A stretch of 45,427 nt of DNA from an uncultured Pelagibacteraceae bacterium (GCA_902569415.1 CACFUH010000008.1:1-45427), one strand, 5' to 3'. Shown: positions 7,999-17,093, counted from the stretch's first letter. Notes: generated by a model not told the origin, from the letters alone. Made by a program: numbers and translations.

Positions 7999-8385
7999 TT
8001 AGATACCTTTTTTTATAAGATTATATATGTCCTTCTCTTTGTACAATCCTATTTCGCGAGCTAATTCTTTATTATCCCTATAAACAACAATAGTTGTCCA
8101 ATAATCAATCTTTAATAGTTGTGCAATGTCTTTATGTTTAGTTTGTTCAAAATTCATAAAAATAACGTTTTTAAAGTCTTTTTTTGCTTTTTCCAGTATA
8201 GGTTTCTGTTTTGCGCATGTGCTGCAAGATTTATTCCATGAATGAATGACAACTATTTTTCCATTTAATTGAGCAAATTTAAATTTTTCGATGTTAAAAT
8301 TTGTCTCATACTCACCAGCAAAAGAACTTGTGGAAATTAACAGTATAAAAATAGCCAATATTTTCATTATAATTCTAGATAACAT
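7999..8385 (-). CDS. Exported thioredoxin-fold protein
   Basis: A 128-residue protein with a cleavable signal peptide (KILAIFILLISTSSFAG) followed by a thioredoxin-like domain. The active-site region reads VIHSWNKSCSTCAKQKP, with a CSTC pair in place of CGPC; the cis-Pro loop may be diverged (DYWTTIVVYRD). Two starts are possible: ATG at 8385, or the internal ATG at 8367, which gives a more ordinary signal peptide. It is likely a periplasmic or membrane-tethered disulfide or thiol protein. It is first in the minus-strand operon running to 4593. Confidence 0.75.
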   Translation of the reverse strand: MLSRIIMKILAIFILLISTSSFAGEYETNFNIEKFKFAQLNGKIVVIHSWNKSCSTCAKQKPILEKAKKDFKNVIFMNFEQTKHKDIAQLLKIDYWTTIVVYRDNKELAREIGLYKEKDIYNLIKKGI

Positions 8386-8477
8386 ATTTTTATTCTATTT
8401 TCACTTACATTACTAATTTTATTGAAAAAGTTAATTTAATTTGAAATAAGTTAAAGACTGTTCATTTATTAAGTCTT

Positions 8478-8969
8478 ATGCAATCAAAAAAAATACATAA
8501 AGTTTCTATTGTAATGGGGAGCCAATCAGATTTCAAAACAATGAAACTGTGCCAAAAAGTGTTTAAAATTTTAAAAGTAAAATTTGAAACAAAAATTATT
8601 TCAGCCCATAGAACTCCTAATCGTATGTTTGATTACGCAAAAAAAGCTGAAAAAAATAAGATTTCAGTAATTATCGCTGGAGCAGGAGGCTCCGCCCATT
8701 TGCCAGGAATGATTGCTTCACTTACAACAATACCAGTTATTGGTGTTCCAATTGAAAGTAAAAAACTAAAAGGTTTAGATAGCTTGTTATCTATTGCACA
8801 AATGCCCAAAGGAATCCCAGTTGGTACAGTTGCGATTGGAGAAGATGGTGCTATTAATGCTGCATTATTAGCAACATCTATAATTTCCTTGAGCGATGAA
8901 AAATTAAAAAAAAATCTAAATAAGTGGCGAATTAAACAAAGCGCTTCAGTAAAAAAAAAACCAAAATAA
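8478..8969 (+). CDS. purE: N5-carboxyaminoimidazole ribonucleotide mutase (PurE)
   Basis: A 163-residue class I PurE that converts N5-CAIR to CAIR in purine synthesis. Diagnostic segments are [14 protein letters not shown] (phosphate/ribose loop with the catalytic region), [26 protein letters not shown] and [24 protein letters not shown] (shown here in two overlapping pieces in the protein), then [17 protein letters not shown]. Its length fits the family. The stop is four bases before purK, forming a two-gene purine operon. The C-terminal tail is Lys-rich. Confidence 0.95.
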   Translation: MQSKKIHKVSIVMGSQSDFKTMKLCQKVFKILKVKFETKIISAHRTPNRMFDYAKKAEKNKISVIIAGAGGSAHLPGMIASLTTIPVIGVPIESKKLKGLDSLLSIAQMPKGIPVGTVAIGEDGAINAALLATSIISLSDEKLKKNLNKWRIKQSASVKKKPK

Positions 8970-8973
8970 TTAA

Positions 8974-10020
8974 ATGTCAAAACCTACTATTGGAATAATT
9001 GGCGGTGGACAATTAGGGAGTTTGCTTTCTACAGCTGCTAAAAATTTAAATATAAAAACTGTAATTATTTCTGATGATGAACAAGCACCAGCACAGTTTT
9101 TTGCAGATGAATTTATTTTTTGTAAATATGATGATGAATTTAAAATTATAGAATTTTCTAATAAAGTAGATTTTGTAACTTTTGAATTTGAAAATATTCC
9201 TTATGACACTTTATGTAAAATAGATAATATAAAAAAAATATACCCTAAACCTTCTATAAATAAAATTATTCAAAATAGACTAAGCGAAAAAGATTTTTTA
9301 AATAAAAATAACATCAAAACTACCTCCTATATTTCTGTCAAAAATGAAAGTGAACTAAAGTCCAGTCAAGATTTTATACCGGGTATACTTAAGACTTGTA
9401 CACTAGGTTATGATGGAAAAGGTCAATATAAAATTAATAATGAAGAAGAATTAGATAATTTAAAAGTTAATTTTGAAAATCATTACATATTAGAAAAATT
9501 TATTAAGCTTAAAAAGGAAATATCAGTAATAATTACAAGATTTGGAAAACAAAAATATGAAGTGTATGATCCAATAGAAAATGTTCATGAAGATCAAATA
9601 TTAAAGTATTCAAAAATACCTGCCGAAGTTAGCGAAGAGCTGCTTGATAAATCAAAGGAATGGGCAAAGTATATTGCGGAAGAACTTGATTATATCGGAA
9701 CTATGTGTGTTGAGTATTTTATCGATAAAAATGATAATTTATTTGTAAACGAAATTGCACCAAGAGTTCATAATTCAGGGCATCTTACAATAAATGCTTA
9801 TAATGTTAGTCAATTTGAAAATCATATAAGAGCAGTGTGTGGACTGGAAAAAGTTGAAACAAAAAAATTACATAATGCTAAAATGATTAATTTGATTGGT
9901 GAAGATATATTGGTTTATAGAAACAAAATTTTTAAAGATAATGAATTTTTCTTTGATTATCAGAAGAATAGCGTAAAAAAAAAAAGAAAAATGGGTCATT
10001 TAACAATAATCGAAAAGTAA
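8974..10020 (+). CDS. purK: N5-carboxyaminoimidazole ribonucleotide synthase (PurK)
   Basis: A 348-residue ATP-grasp enzyme that makes N5-CAIR from AIR, bicarbonate and ATP. It shows the N-terminal nucleotide-like fold with IGIIGGGQLGSLL, FVTFEFENIP and the ATP-grasp segments ILKTCTLGYDGKGQY and YILEKFIKLKKEISVII. The metal/AIR region NEIAPRVHNSGHLTINAYNV is characteristic of PurK. The gene follows purE by four bases. The ATG at 8974 gives an immediate Rossmann start, so the start is secure. Confidence 0.95.
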   Translation: MSKPTIGIIGGGQLGSLLSTAAKNLNIKTVIISDDEQAPAQFFADEFIFCKYDDEFKIIEFSNKVDFVTFEFENIPYDTLCKIDNIKKIYPKPSINKIIQNRLSEKDFLNKNNIKTTSYISVKNESELKSSQDFIPGILKTCTLGYDGKGQYKINNEEELDNLKVNFENHYILEKFIKLKKEISVIITRFGKQKYEVYDPIENVHEDQILKYSKIPAEVSEELLDKSKEWAKYIAEELDYIGTMCVEYFIDKNDNLFVNEIAPRVHNSGHLTINAYNVSQFENHIRAVCGLEKVETKKLHNAKMINLIGEDILVYRNKIFKDNEFFFDYQKNSVKKKRKMGHLTIIEK

Positions 10021-10030
10021 AATAATACTA

Positions 10031-11086
10031 GTGTCTAAAATTTTAAGTTTTTTATTAATTTTTTTTGTTTATAACAATGCTTTATTAGCTATGGATAATA
10101 AACCTTATCATCATCTATCTGATGGAACCTTTAGAAATCCTGAAGGCTCTCCGGAAAGAAATGTTTCATTTAACTGGAGTTTTAAAGTTTTTAATGAAGA
10201 AAAAAAAAAACTTAAAATGGATATTCCACCAGATCACGTTGTTGATAAAAAAAAGGTTTTAGAAAATTTAAAAAAAAATAAAAATAATGATTATATTGCT
10301 TGGATAGGTCATGCTACTTTTTTGATAAAACTTGGGAATACAACAATTATTACCGATCCAGTTTTCGAAAAAAATATGGGACCTTTGATATTTGGACCAA
10401 AAAGATATGTAGATCCTGCAATTGATCTCAAGGAATTACCTGAGATAAATTTATTTTTATTAACACACAATCATTATGATCATCTTAGTACTAGGACTAT
10501 ACAAAGATTTCCTTATAAAAAATCGAAAGTTTTAGCTCCACTAAAACTTGGAAAATATTTTTCTAGAAATGGATTTGGTGATGTTAATGAAATGGATTGG
10601 TACGATGAAATAAAATTAAACGACTTAAAAATTACATTTTTACCTGCAGTTCATTGGTCAAAAAGAAGTTTGTGGGACACAAACAAAACATTATGGGGAA
10701 ACTTTTTAATTGAATATAAAGGCAAAAAAATATTTTTTGCATGTGATACTGGTTATGGAAATATTTATAAAGAGCTTGGAAATAAATATGGTCCTATTGA
10801 TTTAACTTTTATTAATATAGGGGCATACAATTTTTATCCTATGTCTCCACTAAAAGATAAATCGGTTTATCATACAAATCCTGAAGAGGCATTAAATATT
10901 GGACAAGATTTAAAAAGTAAAAAAGTTTTAGGCATGCATTGGGGAACTGTAGTTTTATCTTTAGAACCAATATTTGAACCACCAAAACGTTTTAAAAATT
11001 CCTCTAATCAATATGGTTATCATAGTGATGATGCTATTATTTTTAAAATTGGACAAGTAGAAACACTAGAAAATATATTAAAATGA
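10031..11086 (+). CDS. Metallo-beta-lactamase-fold hydrolase, NAPE-PLD/UlaG-like
   Basis: A 351-residue protein that starts with GTG at 10031. This start is preferred because it gives a signal peptide (ILSFLLIFFVYNNALLAM), whereas the next ATG would begin inside its end. The hydrolase has AWIGHATFLIKLGNTTIITD, the metal motif LTHNHYDHLS, a second His region PAVHWSKRS, an Asp region FFACDTGYGN and a late HWGTVVLSLEP His. This is the order found in N-acyl-phosphatidylethanolamine phospholipase D-type enzymes, so an exported phospholipid- or N-acyl-cleaving role is plausible. It overlaps the GNAT gene by four bases (ATGA) and follows purK by ten. Confidence 0.8.
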   Translation: MSKILSFLLIFFVYNNALLAMDNKPYHHLSDGTFRNPEGSPERNVSFNWSFKVFNEEKKKLKMDIPPDHVVDKKKVLENLKKNKNNDYIAWIGHATFLIKLGNTTIITDPVFEKNMGPLIFGPKRYVDPAIDLKELPEINLFLLTHNHYDHLSTRTIQRFPYKKSKVLAPLKLGKYFSRNGFGDVNEMDWYDEIKLNDLKITFLPAVHWSKRSLWDTNKTLWGNFLIEYKGKKIFFACDTGYGNIYKELGNKYGPIDLTFINIGAYNFYPMSPLKDKSVYHTNPEEALNIGQDLKSKKVLGMHWGTVVLSLEPIFEPPKRFKNSSNQYGYHSDDAIIFKIGQVETLENILK

Positions 11087-11538
11087 AATCCATAGAAGGA
11101 AATTTTGATAATTCTGAAGTTAATGATTTATTAAAAAAACATTTTATTGAACTTCGATCAGTTTCACCAGCAGGTAGTACCCATGTATTAGATATAGACG
11201 GTTTAAAAGATCCAAGTATAAAATTTTGGAGTTTATGGGAAAATAATAAACTTATTGGATGTGGTGCATTAAAATTTTTAGAAAAAAACCATGGAGAGTT
11301 TAAATCTATTAGAGTTGCGGATGAGTTTAGAAAAAAAGGTATTGGTGAAAGAATAATAGAGCATCTAATTGAGGAAGCAAAAAAATTAGAAATTTCAAAA
11401 TTAAGTATTGAAACAGGTGCGGGAGAATTTTTTTTACCCGCCAGAAACCTATTTTCTAAATTTGGGTTTAAACTATGTCCACCTTTTGCCCACTACAAGG
11501 AAGACCCTCACTCTTGCTACTACACTCTAAATTTATAG
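11083..11538 (+). CDS. GNAT-family N-acetyltransferase
   Basis: A 151-residue acetyltransferase. The acetyl-CoA loop is seen in SIRVADEFRKKGIGERIIEH, preceded by the strand IGCGALKFLE and followed by KLSIETGAGEFFLPARNLFS and the terminal FGFKLCPPFAHYKEDPHS segment. The latter two resemble the YsnE/PhnO-like amino-group acetyltransferases. The start overlaps the stop of the upstream hydrolase (ATGA). The acceptor is not predictable. Confidence 0.85.
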   Translation: MKSIEGNFDNSEVNDLLKKHFIELRSVSPAGSTHVLDIDGLKDPSIKFWSLWENNKLIGCGALKFLEKNHGEFKSIRVADEFRKKGIGERIIEHLIEEAKKLEISKLSIETGAGEFFLPARNLFSKFGFKLCPPFAHYKEDPHSCYYTLNL

Positions 11539-11559
11539 CTCGAGTCAAAAAATTATATT

Positions 11560-11877
11560 TTAATTAAATGTATTAGATTTATCTTGTGAAATTAGTTTTT
11601 CTCTAGTTTTTAAAAAATTAATTTCAACCATATTTTTAAATTCACGTTTTAGTTTAGTTTTAGAATTTTGTTCATCAATTTTATTTGAAACAAATGTAAC
11701 TGTGTCCATTCCAGTTTCTTTCTCTACAGCTTTGTTAGTAAAAAAAGTTAATCCTGCCTGTGATACATTTCCAGATGAAGCTAGAGTAATAGCTGGTCCC
11801 AACATGGCTGTTGATTGGGCACAACCTGAAAGAATTATTCCCATTAAAATACAAATTAATAACTTATTAATCCCCAT
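11560..11877 (-). CDS. Small putative outer-membrane lipoprotein
   Basis: A 105-residue protein with a lipoprotein signal (NKLLICILMGIILSGC; lipobox L-S-G-C with Cys at about 19). The mature part has a glycine/alanine-rich segment (MLGPAITLASSGNVSQAGL) and a charged C-terminal half. The same general pattern is seen in small alphaproteobacterial lipoproteins with a glycine-zipper-like stretch. It is monocistronic, convergent with the GNAT gene, and has an inverted repeat 17 bases before its start. Function unknown. Confidence 0.75.
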   Translation of the reverse strand: MGINKLLICILMGIILSGCAQSTAMLGPAITLASSGNVSQAGLTFFTNKAVEKETGMDTVTFVSNKIDEQNSKTKLKREFKNMVEINFLKTREKLISQDKSNTFN

Positions 11878-11893
11878 ATTTTTTTATCCCTAT

Positions 11894-11925
11894 AGTTGAA
11901 TAATAAAGGTATTTTTTATTCAACT
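11894..11925. repeat. Inverted repeat upstream of the lipoprotein gene
   Basis: Ten-base perfect arms AGTTGAATAA (11894-11903) and TTATTCAACT (11916-11925) enclose a partly self-complementary centre, so one mismatch extends the stem to 14 bp around GGTA. It lies 17-48 bases before the minus-strand lipoprotein ATG, overlapping where the promoter or 5' leader should be. It has no T-run on the plus strand. It could be an operator, a 5' mRNA hairpin, or chance in AT-rich DNA. Confidence 0.4.
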
Positions 11926-11986
11926 CAAGAGAGTAAATAATAAAACTATCCAAATTGGGTAATTTATTAATATTTAAAAGGATAAA

Positions 11987-12574
11987 TTATATCGCTTTAA
12001 AGCCAAACTCTAAAGAAGCGTCTGTTATAGAGTGATATAATGATTCCCCAAAGCTTCTTAGAGCAAATATTCTTATTTTATTAGGATTGTCGTCAATCAC
12101 GTCAACTGAAAATGCTATTCCGTTATAAGTTGAATTTATTGAATTATTTTTTTTTAAAATATCAAAATTAAATGGACATCCTTTTTTTAAGACTTCCTTA
12201 GTATCTTGTCCTTCTATTTCAATTATAGCTCTAGAGTGAGATAAGTCTGTCACTGCAAAATCTGTTTCTATAAAAACTTCTAGAATATTTTTAAGTAAAT
12301 CTTTTTTTGTTGATATTAAAAGCCAATTTTTTGGGCCGTTCCATAAAATTCTTGTATCATTGCTGCTAACTACGCTTAATGGTTCATTTTTTAATTTTAA
12401 ACTATCAATATCAATATTTTCAAATGAAACTGTTGAATTTTTATACTGAACTATTTGAACAATAAGTAAATTTTTAATTTCTGAAACTTTTAATAAATTT
12501 TCTTCATTTTTATTTTTATGATTTCCAAAAAGACCTATTTTATGAATATGATTTAAAGCTGATACAGATTTCAT
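11987..12574 (-). CDS. soxG: Sarcosine oxidase/N-methylglutamate dehydrogenase gamma subunit
   Basis: A 195-residue SoxG/MgdD-type subunit, the smallest folate-barrel-like chain of the heterotetrameric enzyme. Recognisable parts are ILWNGPKNWLLIS and AVTDLSHSRAIIEIEGQDT followed by VLKKGCPFNFDIL, as in other gamma subunits. It overlaps the end of the alpha gene by four bases (ATGA) and closes the beta-delta-alpha-gamma operon. Substrate assignment is shared with the rest of the complex: sarcosine, or N-methylglutamate made by GmaS/MgsABC at the other end of the window. Confidence 0.85.
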   Translation of the reverse strand: MKSVSALNHIHKIGLFGNHKNKNEENLLKVSEIKNLLIVQIVQYKNSTVSFENIDIDSLKLKNEPLSVVSSNDTRILWNGPKNWLLISTKKDLLKNILEVFIETDFAVTDLSHSRAIIEIEGQDTKEVLKKGCPFNFDILKKNNSINSTYNGIAFSVDVIDDNPNKIRIFALRSFGESLYHSITDASLEFGFKAI

Positions 12575-15567
12575 GATCTGACTCTTTCTCCTTTTGGATC
12601 GACATAATGTGATGATACTATTTCAACAGGTATTGTTTTATTTTTTAAAGGGGACATTGCAAAAAGTTTTTGTCCAATCATATTTTTTCCGTCCTTAATT
12701 ATTGCAAGAGAAAATGGATTATCATACTCAACACTCCAACATGATGCAGATACATGACCTAATTTAGGATTTGGAAGTTTCGCTTTTGCATCTTTAACTA
12801 TATATGATCCCTCTGGGATACTCGTTTTTTTATCTAATGGGACTACACCAACTACTTTCTGTCTATCTGGAGCAATATAAGCTGTTTTGCTTAAAGATCT
12901 TTTTCCGATAAAATCTTTCTTTTTGCTAACTAGACCTTCTAAAGAATTATCATATGGAATTGTACGCCCATCTAATTCAGATCCTGCAACATGTCCCATT
13001 TCAATTCTTAATGTTGATAATGCTTCTGTTCCATATGGTTGAATATTAAATTCTTTTCCGATCTCCATTATTTTTTCCCACATGTAATTACCATTGTCAG
13101 ACTCTACATTTACCTCGTAAGCGAGTTCACCAGAAAATGAAATTCTGTAAATTTTTGCGTTAATTCCAAATAAATTACCTTCCATATACCCCATGAAAGG
13201 CAATCCTTTGTTTGAAACATCTAAATCTGGAAATAATTTTTGCAAGACATCTCTAGACTTTGGCCCTGCTATTGCTGCACCTGCCCACTGCTCAGTGCTT
13301 GAAACTACATTTACATTCAACTCAGGCCATACTAATTGCAAATAATATTCTAGATGAGATAAAACGTTTGCCGCTTGAGCAGTAGTAGTTGTCATATGAT
13401 AATGGTTTTCTGAAATTCTTGTTGTTGTTCCGTCATCCATTACAATCCCATCTTCTCTTAACATTACTCCATATCTTGCTTTACCAACTGGTAACTTGAG
13501 CCAAGCATTAGTATAAACCCTATTTAATAATTCGGCAGCATCAGGTCCCTTGATGTCAATTTTACCTAAAGTTGTAACATCGCAAACGCCTACGTTTTGT
13601 CTAACATTTCTTGCTTCTCTTTTTGAAGCCTCAAATAAGTTTTCATTTCCTCGTTTGTAATATCTCGGGCGCAACCAAACGCCTGCATCAACAAAGACTG
13701 CATTATTTTTTTCATGCCAATAATGCATTGGTGATTTTCTTGTTGGTTTTGAATGTTTTCCGATTTCTCTTCCTACAATAGCTCCGATTGAAACGGGTGA
13801 ATAAGGTGGTCTAAAAGTAGTATGACCAACTTGAGGTACAACTTTATTTTCTATATCTGAGACCAATTGTAATCCATTAAGATTACTTGTCCTGCCTTGG
13901 TCTGTGGCCATTCCTAGTGTTGTATATCTTTTAACATGTTCAATTGATCTATAGCCTTCTCTTAATGCGAGCTGGATGTCAGAAACCGCAACATCATTTT
14001 GAAAATCGAGAAATCTTTTATAATTTTTACCTTCTGGTAATGGTACGCACCAAAATTTATCATGATTGGAATATTTTTTTTCTACAACAGTGGGAACAGA
14101 AACTTTATTTTCTTTATTTGTTATTTGTTTGGATAATTTATTTCCTGTTTCGAAGGATGTTTTTAATGTTTCTTCTAATGTGAAAACCCCATTGGCTGAT
14201 CCAAGAGTTGTTTCTTTTTGTTTTGATTGGCTTGGAATGAATGCATCTATTTCTTCATTGAATTTAGTTTTGTTTCCTGATTGTGATGCTAAATGAATTG
14301 TTGGTGTCCAAAATCCTGAGACACATATACAATCACATTTTATATTTTCAATGTTATTTATATTTTTTTTATCATCTGATATTTTGGCAATGTCTGCAGA
14401 ATTAACTTTTTTATAACCTTTGGCCGCTACAACAACATAAGAATTTTTTATGTTTATATTTAAGTCTTTAGCTTCTTTTATAATTTCTGAATTAGGATCT
14501 TTTCTTGTATCTAATACAATTGGATCTATTCCGTTTTTTTTGAATTCTATGGCAGTTTCATATCCGCTATCATTATTTGTAAACACTAATGGTTTTTTTC
14601 CAACTAATACTCCATAAATTTTTAAGTACTCTTTAGCTGCTGATGAAAGCATAACACCTGGAGTGTCATTATTTCCAAAAACTAAAGGTCTTTCTATTGA
14701 TCCAGATGAAATAACAACTTCTTTTGCCCGAATATACCAAAGTCTCTGTTTAGGATTATATTTATCTGTTTTAGGTAAGTGATCGCTAATTCTCTCAGAC
14801 ATAACAAGCATGTTATGATCGTAATAACCAAAAACTTGAGATCTATTTTTAACAACTACATTTGGCATTGATTTAAGTTCAGATATTATTTTTTCTGCCC
14901 ATTCATGTCCGCTTTGATTTCCAATTGTAACTTCGCTAGTTAGAAGACTTCCACCAAACCTCGATTTGTCTTCAGCTAAAATTACTTTTGCTCCATTTTG
15001 AGCTGCAGCATAAGCGCTTGCTAAACCGGAAGGGCCAGATCCTATAATTAATAGATCACAATATTCGTATTTATGTTCGTATTTTTCTTTATCATGTTTT
15101 ATTGAAGCTGCTCCAAAACCTGCCGCTTTTCTTATAATTGGCTCGTATACCTTATACCAAAAGCTTTTAGGCCACATAAAAGTTTTATAGTAAAAACCAG
15201 CAGGGAAAAATTTGCCTAAAAAATTATTTATTGCTCCAATATCAAAATCTACATTTGGCCAACAATTTACACTTTTTGCATCTAAACCCTCGAATAACTC
15301 TTGTTCTGTTGCCCTTACATTAGGATCAACTTCATTATTTCTATTCATTTGAACTATTGCATAAGGTTCATCTACACCTGCTCCAAAAAAACCTCTAGGT
15401 CTATGGTATTTAAAACTTCTACCAACTAAATGAACTCCATTTGCAATTAAAGCGGAAGCTAAAGTATCGCCCTCATAACCAAAATATTTTTTTCCATTAA
15501 ATTTAAATGAAATTTTTTTATTTCTATTGATTAATCCACCTTTATCTAATCTAAATTTTTCTGACAT
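12571..15567 (-). CDS. soxA: Sarcosine oxidase/N-methylglutamate dehydrogenase alpha subunit
   Basis: A 998-residue multidomain subunit. The order is an N-terminal ferredoxin-like fold (about 10-100, with GYEGDTLASALIANGVHLVG), a FAD/NAD-binding domain (from about 165, with LLIIGSGPSGLASAYAAAQ and a second dinucleotide segment near 320), a linker region with QTLGMATDQGR-like GMATDQGRTSNLNGLQL at about 560, and a C-terminal GcvT-type folate barrel (about 610-990, opening MHYWHEKNNAVFVDAG and containing GVCDVTTLGKIDIKGPDA). The folate domain accepts the methyl carbon as 5,10-methylene-THF. Full length for the family. It lies three bases after the delta gene. Homologues act on sarcosine or on N-methylglutamate; sequence by eye does not decide which. 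Confidence 0.92.
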   Translation of the reverse strand: MSEKFRLDKGGLINRNKKISFKFNGKKYFGYEGDTLASALIANGVHLVGRSFKYHRPRGFFGAGVDEPYAIVQMNRNNEVDPNVRATEQELFEGLDAKSVNCWPNVDFDIGAINNFLGKFFPAGFYYKTFMWPKSFWYKVYEPIIRKAAGFGAASIKHDKEKYEHKYEYCDLLIIGSGPSGLASAYAAAQNGAKVILAEDKSRFGGSLLTSEVTIGNQSGHEWAEKIISELKSMPNVVVKNRSQVFGYYDHNMLVMSERISDHLPKTDKYNPKQRLWYIRAKEVVISSGSIERPLVFGNNDTPGVMLSSAAKEYLKIYGVLVGKKPLVFTNNDSGYETAIEFKKNGIDPIVLDTRKDPNSEIIKEAKDLNINIKNSYVVVAAKGYKKVNSADIAKISDDKKNINNIENIKCDCICVSGFWTPTIHLASQSGNKTKFNEEIDAFIPSQSKQKETTLGSANGVFTLEETLKTSFETGNKLSKQITNKENKVSVPTVVEKKYSNHDKFWCVPLPEGKNYKRFLDFQNDVAVSDIQLALREGYRSIEHVKRYTTLGMATDQGRTSNLNGLQLVSDIENKVVPQVGHTTFRPPYSPVSIGAIVGREIGKHSKPTRKSPMHYWHEKNNAVFVDAGVWLRPRYYKRGNENLFEASKREARNVRQNVGVCDVTTLGKIDIKGPDAAELLNRVYTNAWLKLPVGKARYGVMLREDGIVMDDGTTTRISENHYHMTTTTAQAANVLSHLEYYLQLVWPELNVNVVSSTEQWAGAAIAGPKSRDVLQKLFPDLDVSNKGLPFMGYMEGNLFGINAKIYRISFSGELAYEVNVESDNGNYMWEKIMEIGKEFNIQPYGTEALSTLRIEMGHVAGSELDGRTIPYDNSLEGLVSKKKDFIGKRSLSKTAYIAPDRQKVVGVVPLDKKTSIPEGSYIVKDAKAKLPNPKLGHVSASCWSVEYDNPFSLAIIKDGKNMIGQKLFAMSPLKNKTIPVEIVSSHYVDPKGERVRS

Positions 15568-15569
15568 TT

Positions 15570-15836
15570 TTATACTTCTTCGTTTGCTTTTAATGTTTTA
15601 AATATTTCGTGGGTTAATGTGTCTCTTTCGACTTTAATCCACTGTCTACATCCAGAGATGTGTTGCCATAGTTCTAGATGTTTTCCTATCGGACTTTTAC
15701 GTAAATAAACAAAATTATCCCAATCTTTATCCGAAACTTCTTTATTTAATTCTGGTCTTTTAACTGATGCGTCACCTCCATATGAAAATTCATTTTGAGA
15801 TCGCAATCCGCAGTGAGGACATTTAATATGTAACAT
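15570..15836 (-). CDS. soxD: Sarcosine oxidase/N-methylglutamate dehydrogenase delta subunit
   Basis: An 88-residue SoxD/MgdB-type subunit that binds zinc near its N-terminus (HIKCPHCGLRSQNEF) with a further conserved Cys/His region (LWQHISGCRQWIKVERDT). Typical features seen are EFSYGGDASVKRPE and VYLRKSPIGKHLELW. Its ATG directly abuts the TAA of the beta gene (TAAATG), so coupled translation is likely. It is small but well conserved and fits its operon position exactly. Confidence 0.92.
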   Translation of the reverse strand: MLHIKCPHCGLRSQNEFSYGGDASVKRPELNKEVSDKDWDNFVYLRKSPIGKHLELWQHISGCRQWIKVERDTLTHEIFKTLKANEEV

Positions 15837-17093
15837 TTAAGAAATCCAAGTTTTAGTTCCAAGACCTTTTTCATCAATTAAATGTCCAGTGCTAAATCTA
15901 TTTAAACTATAACCTGCATTTAATTTGTGAGGTCTGTCTTGTGCAATTGTATGAGCAAAAGTCCAGCCAGATGCGGGAGTTGCCTTAAATCCTCCATAAC
16001 ACCATCCACAATTTAAATACAATCCATCAATATGTGTCTTATCAATAATAGGTGATCCATCCATAGACATATCCATAATTCCTCCCCATGTTCTAAGCAT
16101 TTTTAATTTACTTAGAAATGGAAACATTGCTATTCCTTCAGTTAATACATGTTGTAATGTTGGAAGATTTCCTCTTTGAGCATAACTGTTATACCCATCA
16201 AGATCTCCACCCATAACCATTTCGCCTTTATCAGATTGACTGCAATAAAAGTGTCCAGCTCCAAATGTAACAACATTATCCAAGATAGGTTTAATTGGTT
16301 CAGAAACGCATGCCTGTAAAAGATGTGTTTCTATAGGCAACGTCATATTTAATTTTTCTGCTAAAATATTTGTACTTCCGGCAACACAAAGTCCAATTTT
16401 TTTTGCTTTAATATCACCTTTTGAAGTTCTTATTCCTAAAATTTTTCCATTAGAAACGTCAAACCCTGTGACTTCACAATTTTGAATAATGTCTACTCCC
16501 ATCGAGTCTGCTTGTCGTGCATACCCCCAAGCAACCGCATCATGTCTTGCTGTTCCTGCGCTAGGTTGCATTAGTCCACCAAAAATTGGAAATCTTACAT
16601 TTTCAGAAAAATCTGCCATAGGAATAATCTTTCTGACCTCTTCTCTATTTAGTAGAACTGCATCAATTCCATTTAAACGCATTGAATTTCCTCTCCTAGA
16701 GTAAACATTCATTTGTGCATCAGAATGTGCAAGATTAATTATTCCTCTTGGAGAAAACATTACGTTAAAGTTTAAATCCTGACTCATGTTTCTCCACAGG
16801 TCCATACCGAATTCACTAAACAATCCATTTTCATCATGCATATAATTTGATCTGATTATAGTGGTGTTTCTTCCAACGTTACCTCCCCCTATCCAACCTT
16901 TTTCAATAATAGCAACTTTTGTAATATTGTGTTCCTTGGCAAGGTAATATGCTGTAGCTAAACCATGACCTCCACCTCCTATAATTATAACATCATATTC
17001 AGATTTAGGCGTTGGGTCTTTCCAGGCCACTTCCCAATCTTTATGACCTTTAAAAGCATTTTTGATAAGGCTGAAGACTGAATATTTTTGCAT
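15837..17093 (-). CDS. soxB: Sarcosine oxidase/N-methylglutamate dehydrogenase beta subunit
   Basis: A 418-residue FAD/FMN oxidoreductase, first gene of the operon. A TTG six bases upstream also opens the frame, but the ATG at 17093 is the likely start (MQKYSVFSLIKN). The FAD-binding motif is DVIIIGGGGHGLATAYYLA. TARHDAVAWGYARQAD contains the His (about residue 184) that in heterotetrameric sarcosine oxidase carries covalent FMN. C-terminal GGIMDMSMDGSPIID and LNCGWCYGGFKATP are also typical. The operon is divergent from fhs across 137 bp. With gmaS and mgsABC in the same window, this complex may be the N-methylglutamate dehydrogenase (MgdABCD) of the indirect methylamine pathway; sarcosine from glycine betaine breakdown is the other candidate. 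Confidence 0.92.
   Translation of the reverse strand: MQKYSVFSLIKNAFKGHKDWEVAWKDPTPKSEYDVIIIGGGGHGLATAYYLAKEHNITKVAIIEKGWIGGGNVGRNTTIIRSNYMHDENGLFSEFGMDLWRNMSQDLNFNVMFSPRGIINLAHSDAQMNVYSRRGNSMRLNGIDAVLLNREEVRKIIPMADFSENVRFPIFGGLMQPSAGTARHDAVAWGYARQADSMGVDIIQNCEVTGFDVSNGKILGIRTSKGDIKAKKIGLCVAGSTNILAEKLNMTLPIETHLLQACVSEPIKPILDNVVTFGAGHFYCSQSDKGEMVMGGDLDGYNSYAQRGNLPTLQHVLTEGIAMFPFLSKLKMLRTWGGIMDMSMDGSPIIDKTHIDGLYLNCGWCYGGFKATPASGWTFAHTIAQDRPHKLNAGYSLNRFSTGHLIDEKGLGTKTWIS

Noticed and set aside
13944..14296. Plus-strand open frames inside soxA and many others antisense to real genes
   Set aside because: Their sequences are Leu/Phe-rich reverse translations of strongly recognised proteins on the other strand, with no family features.
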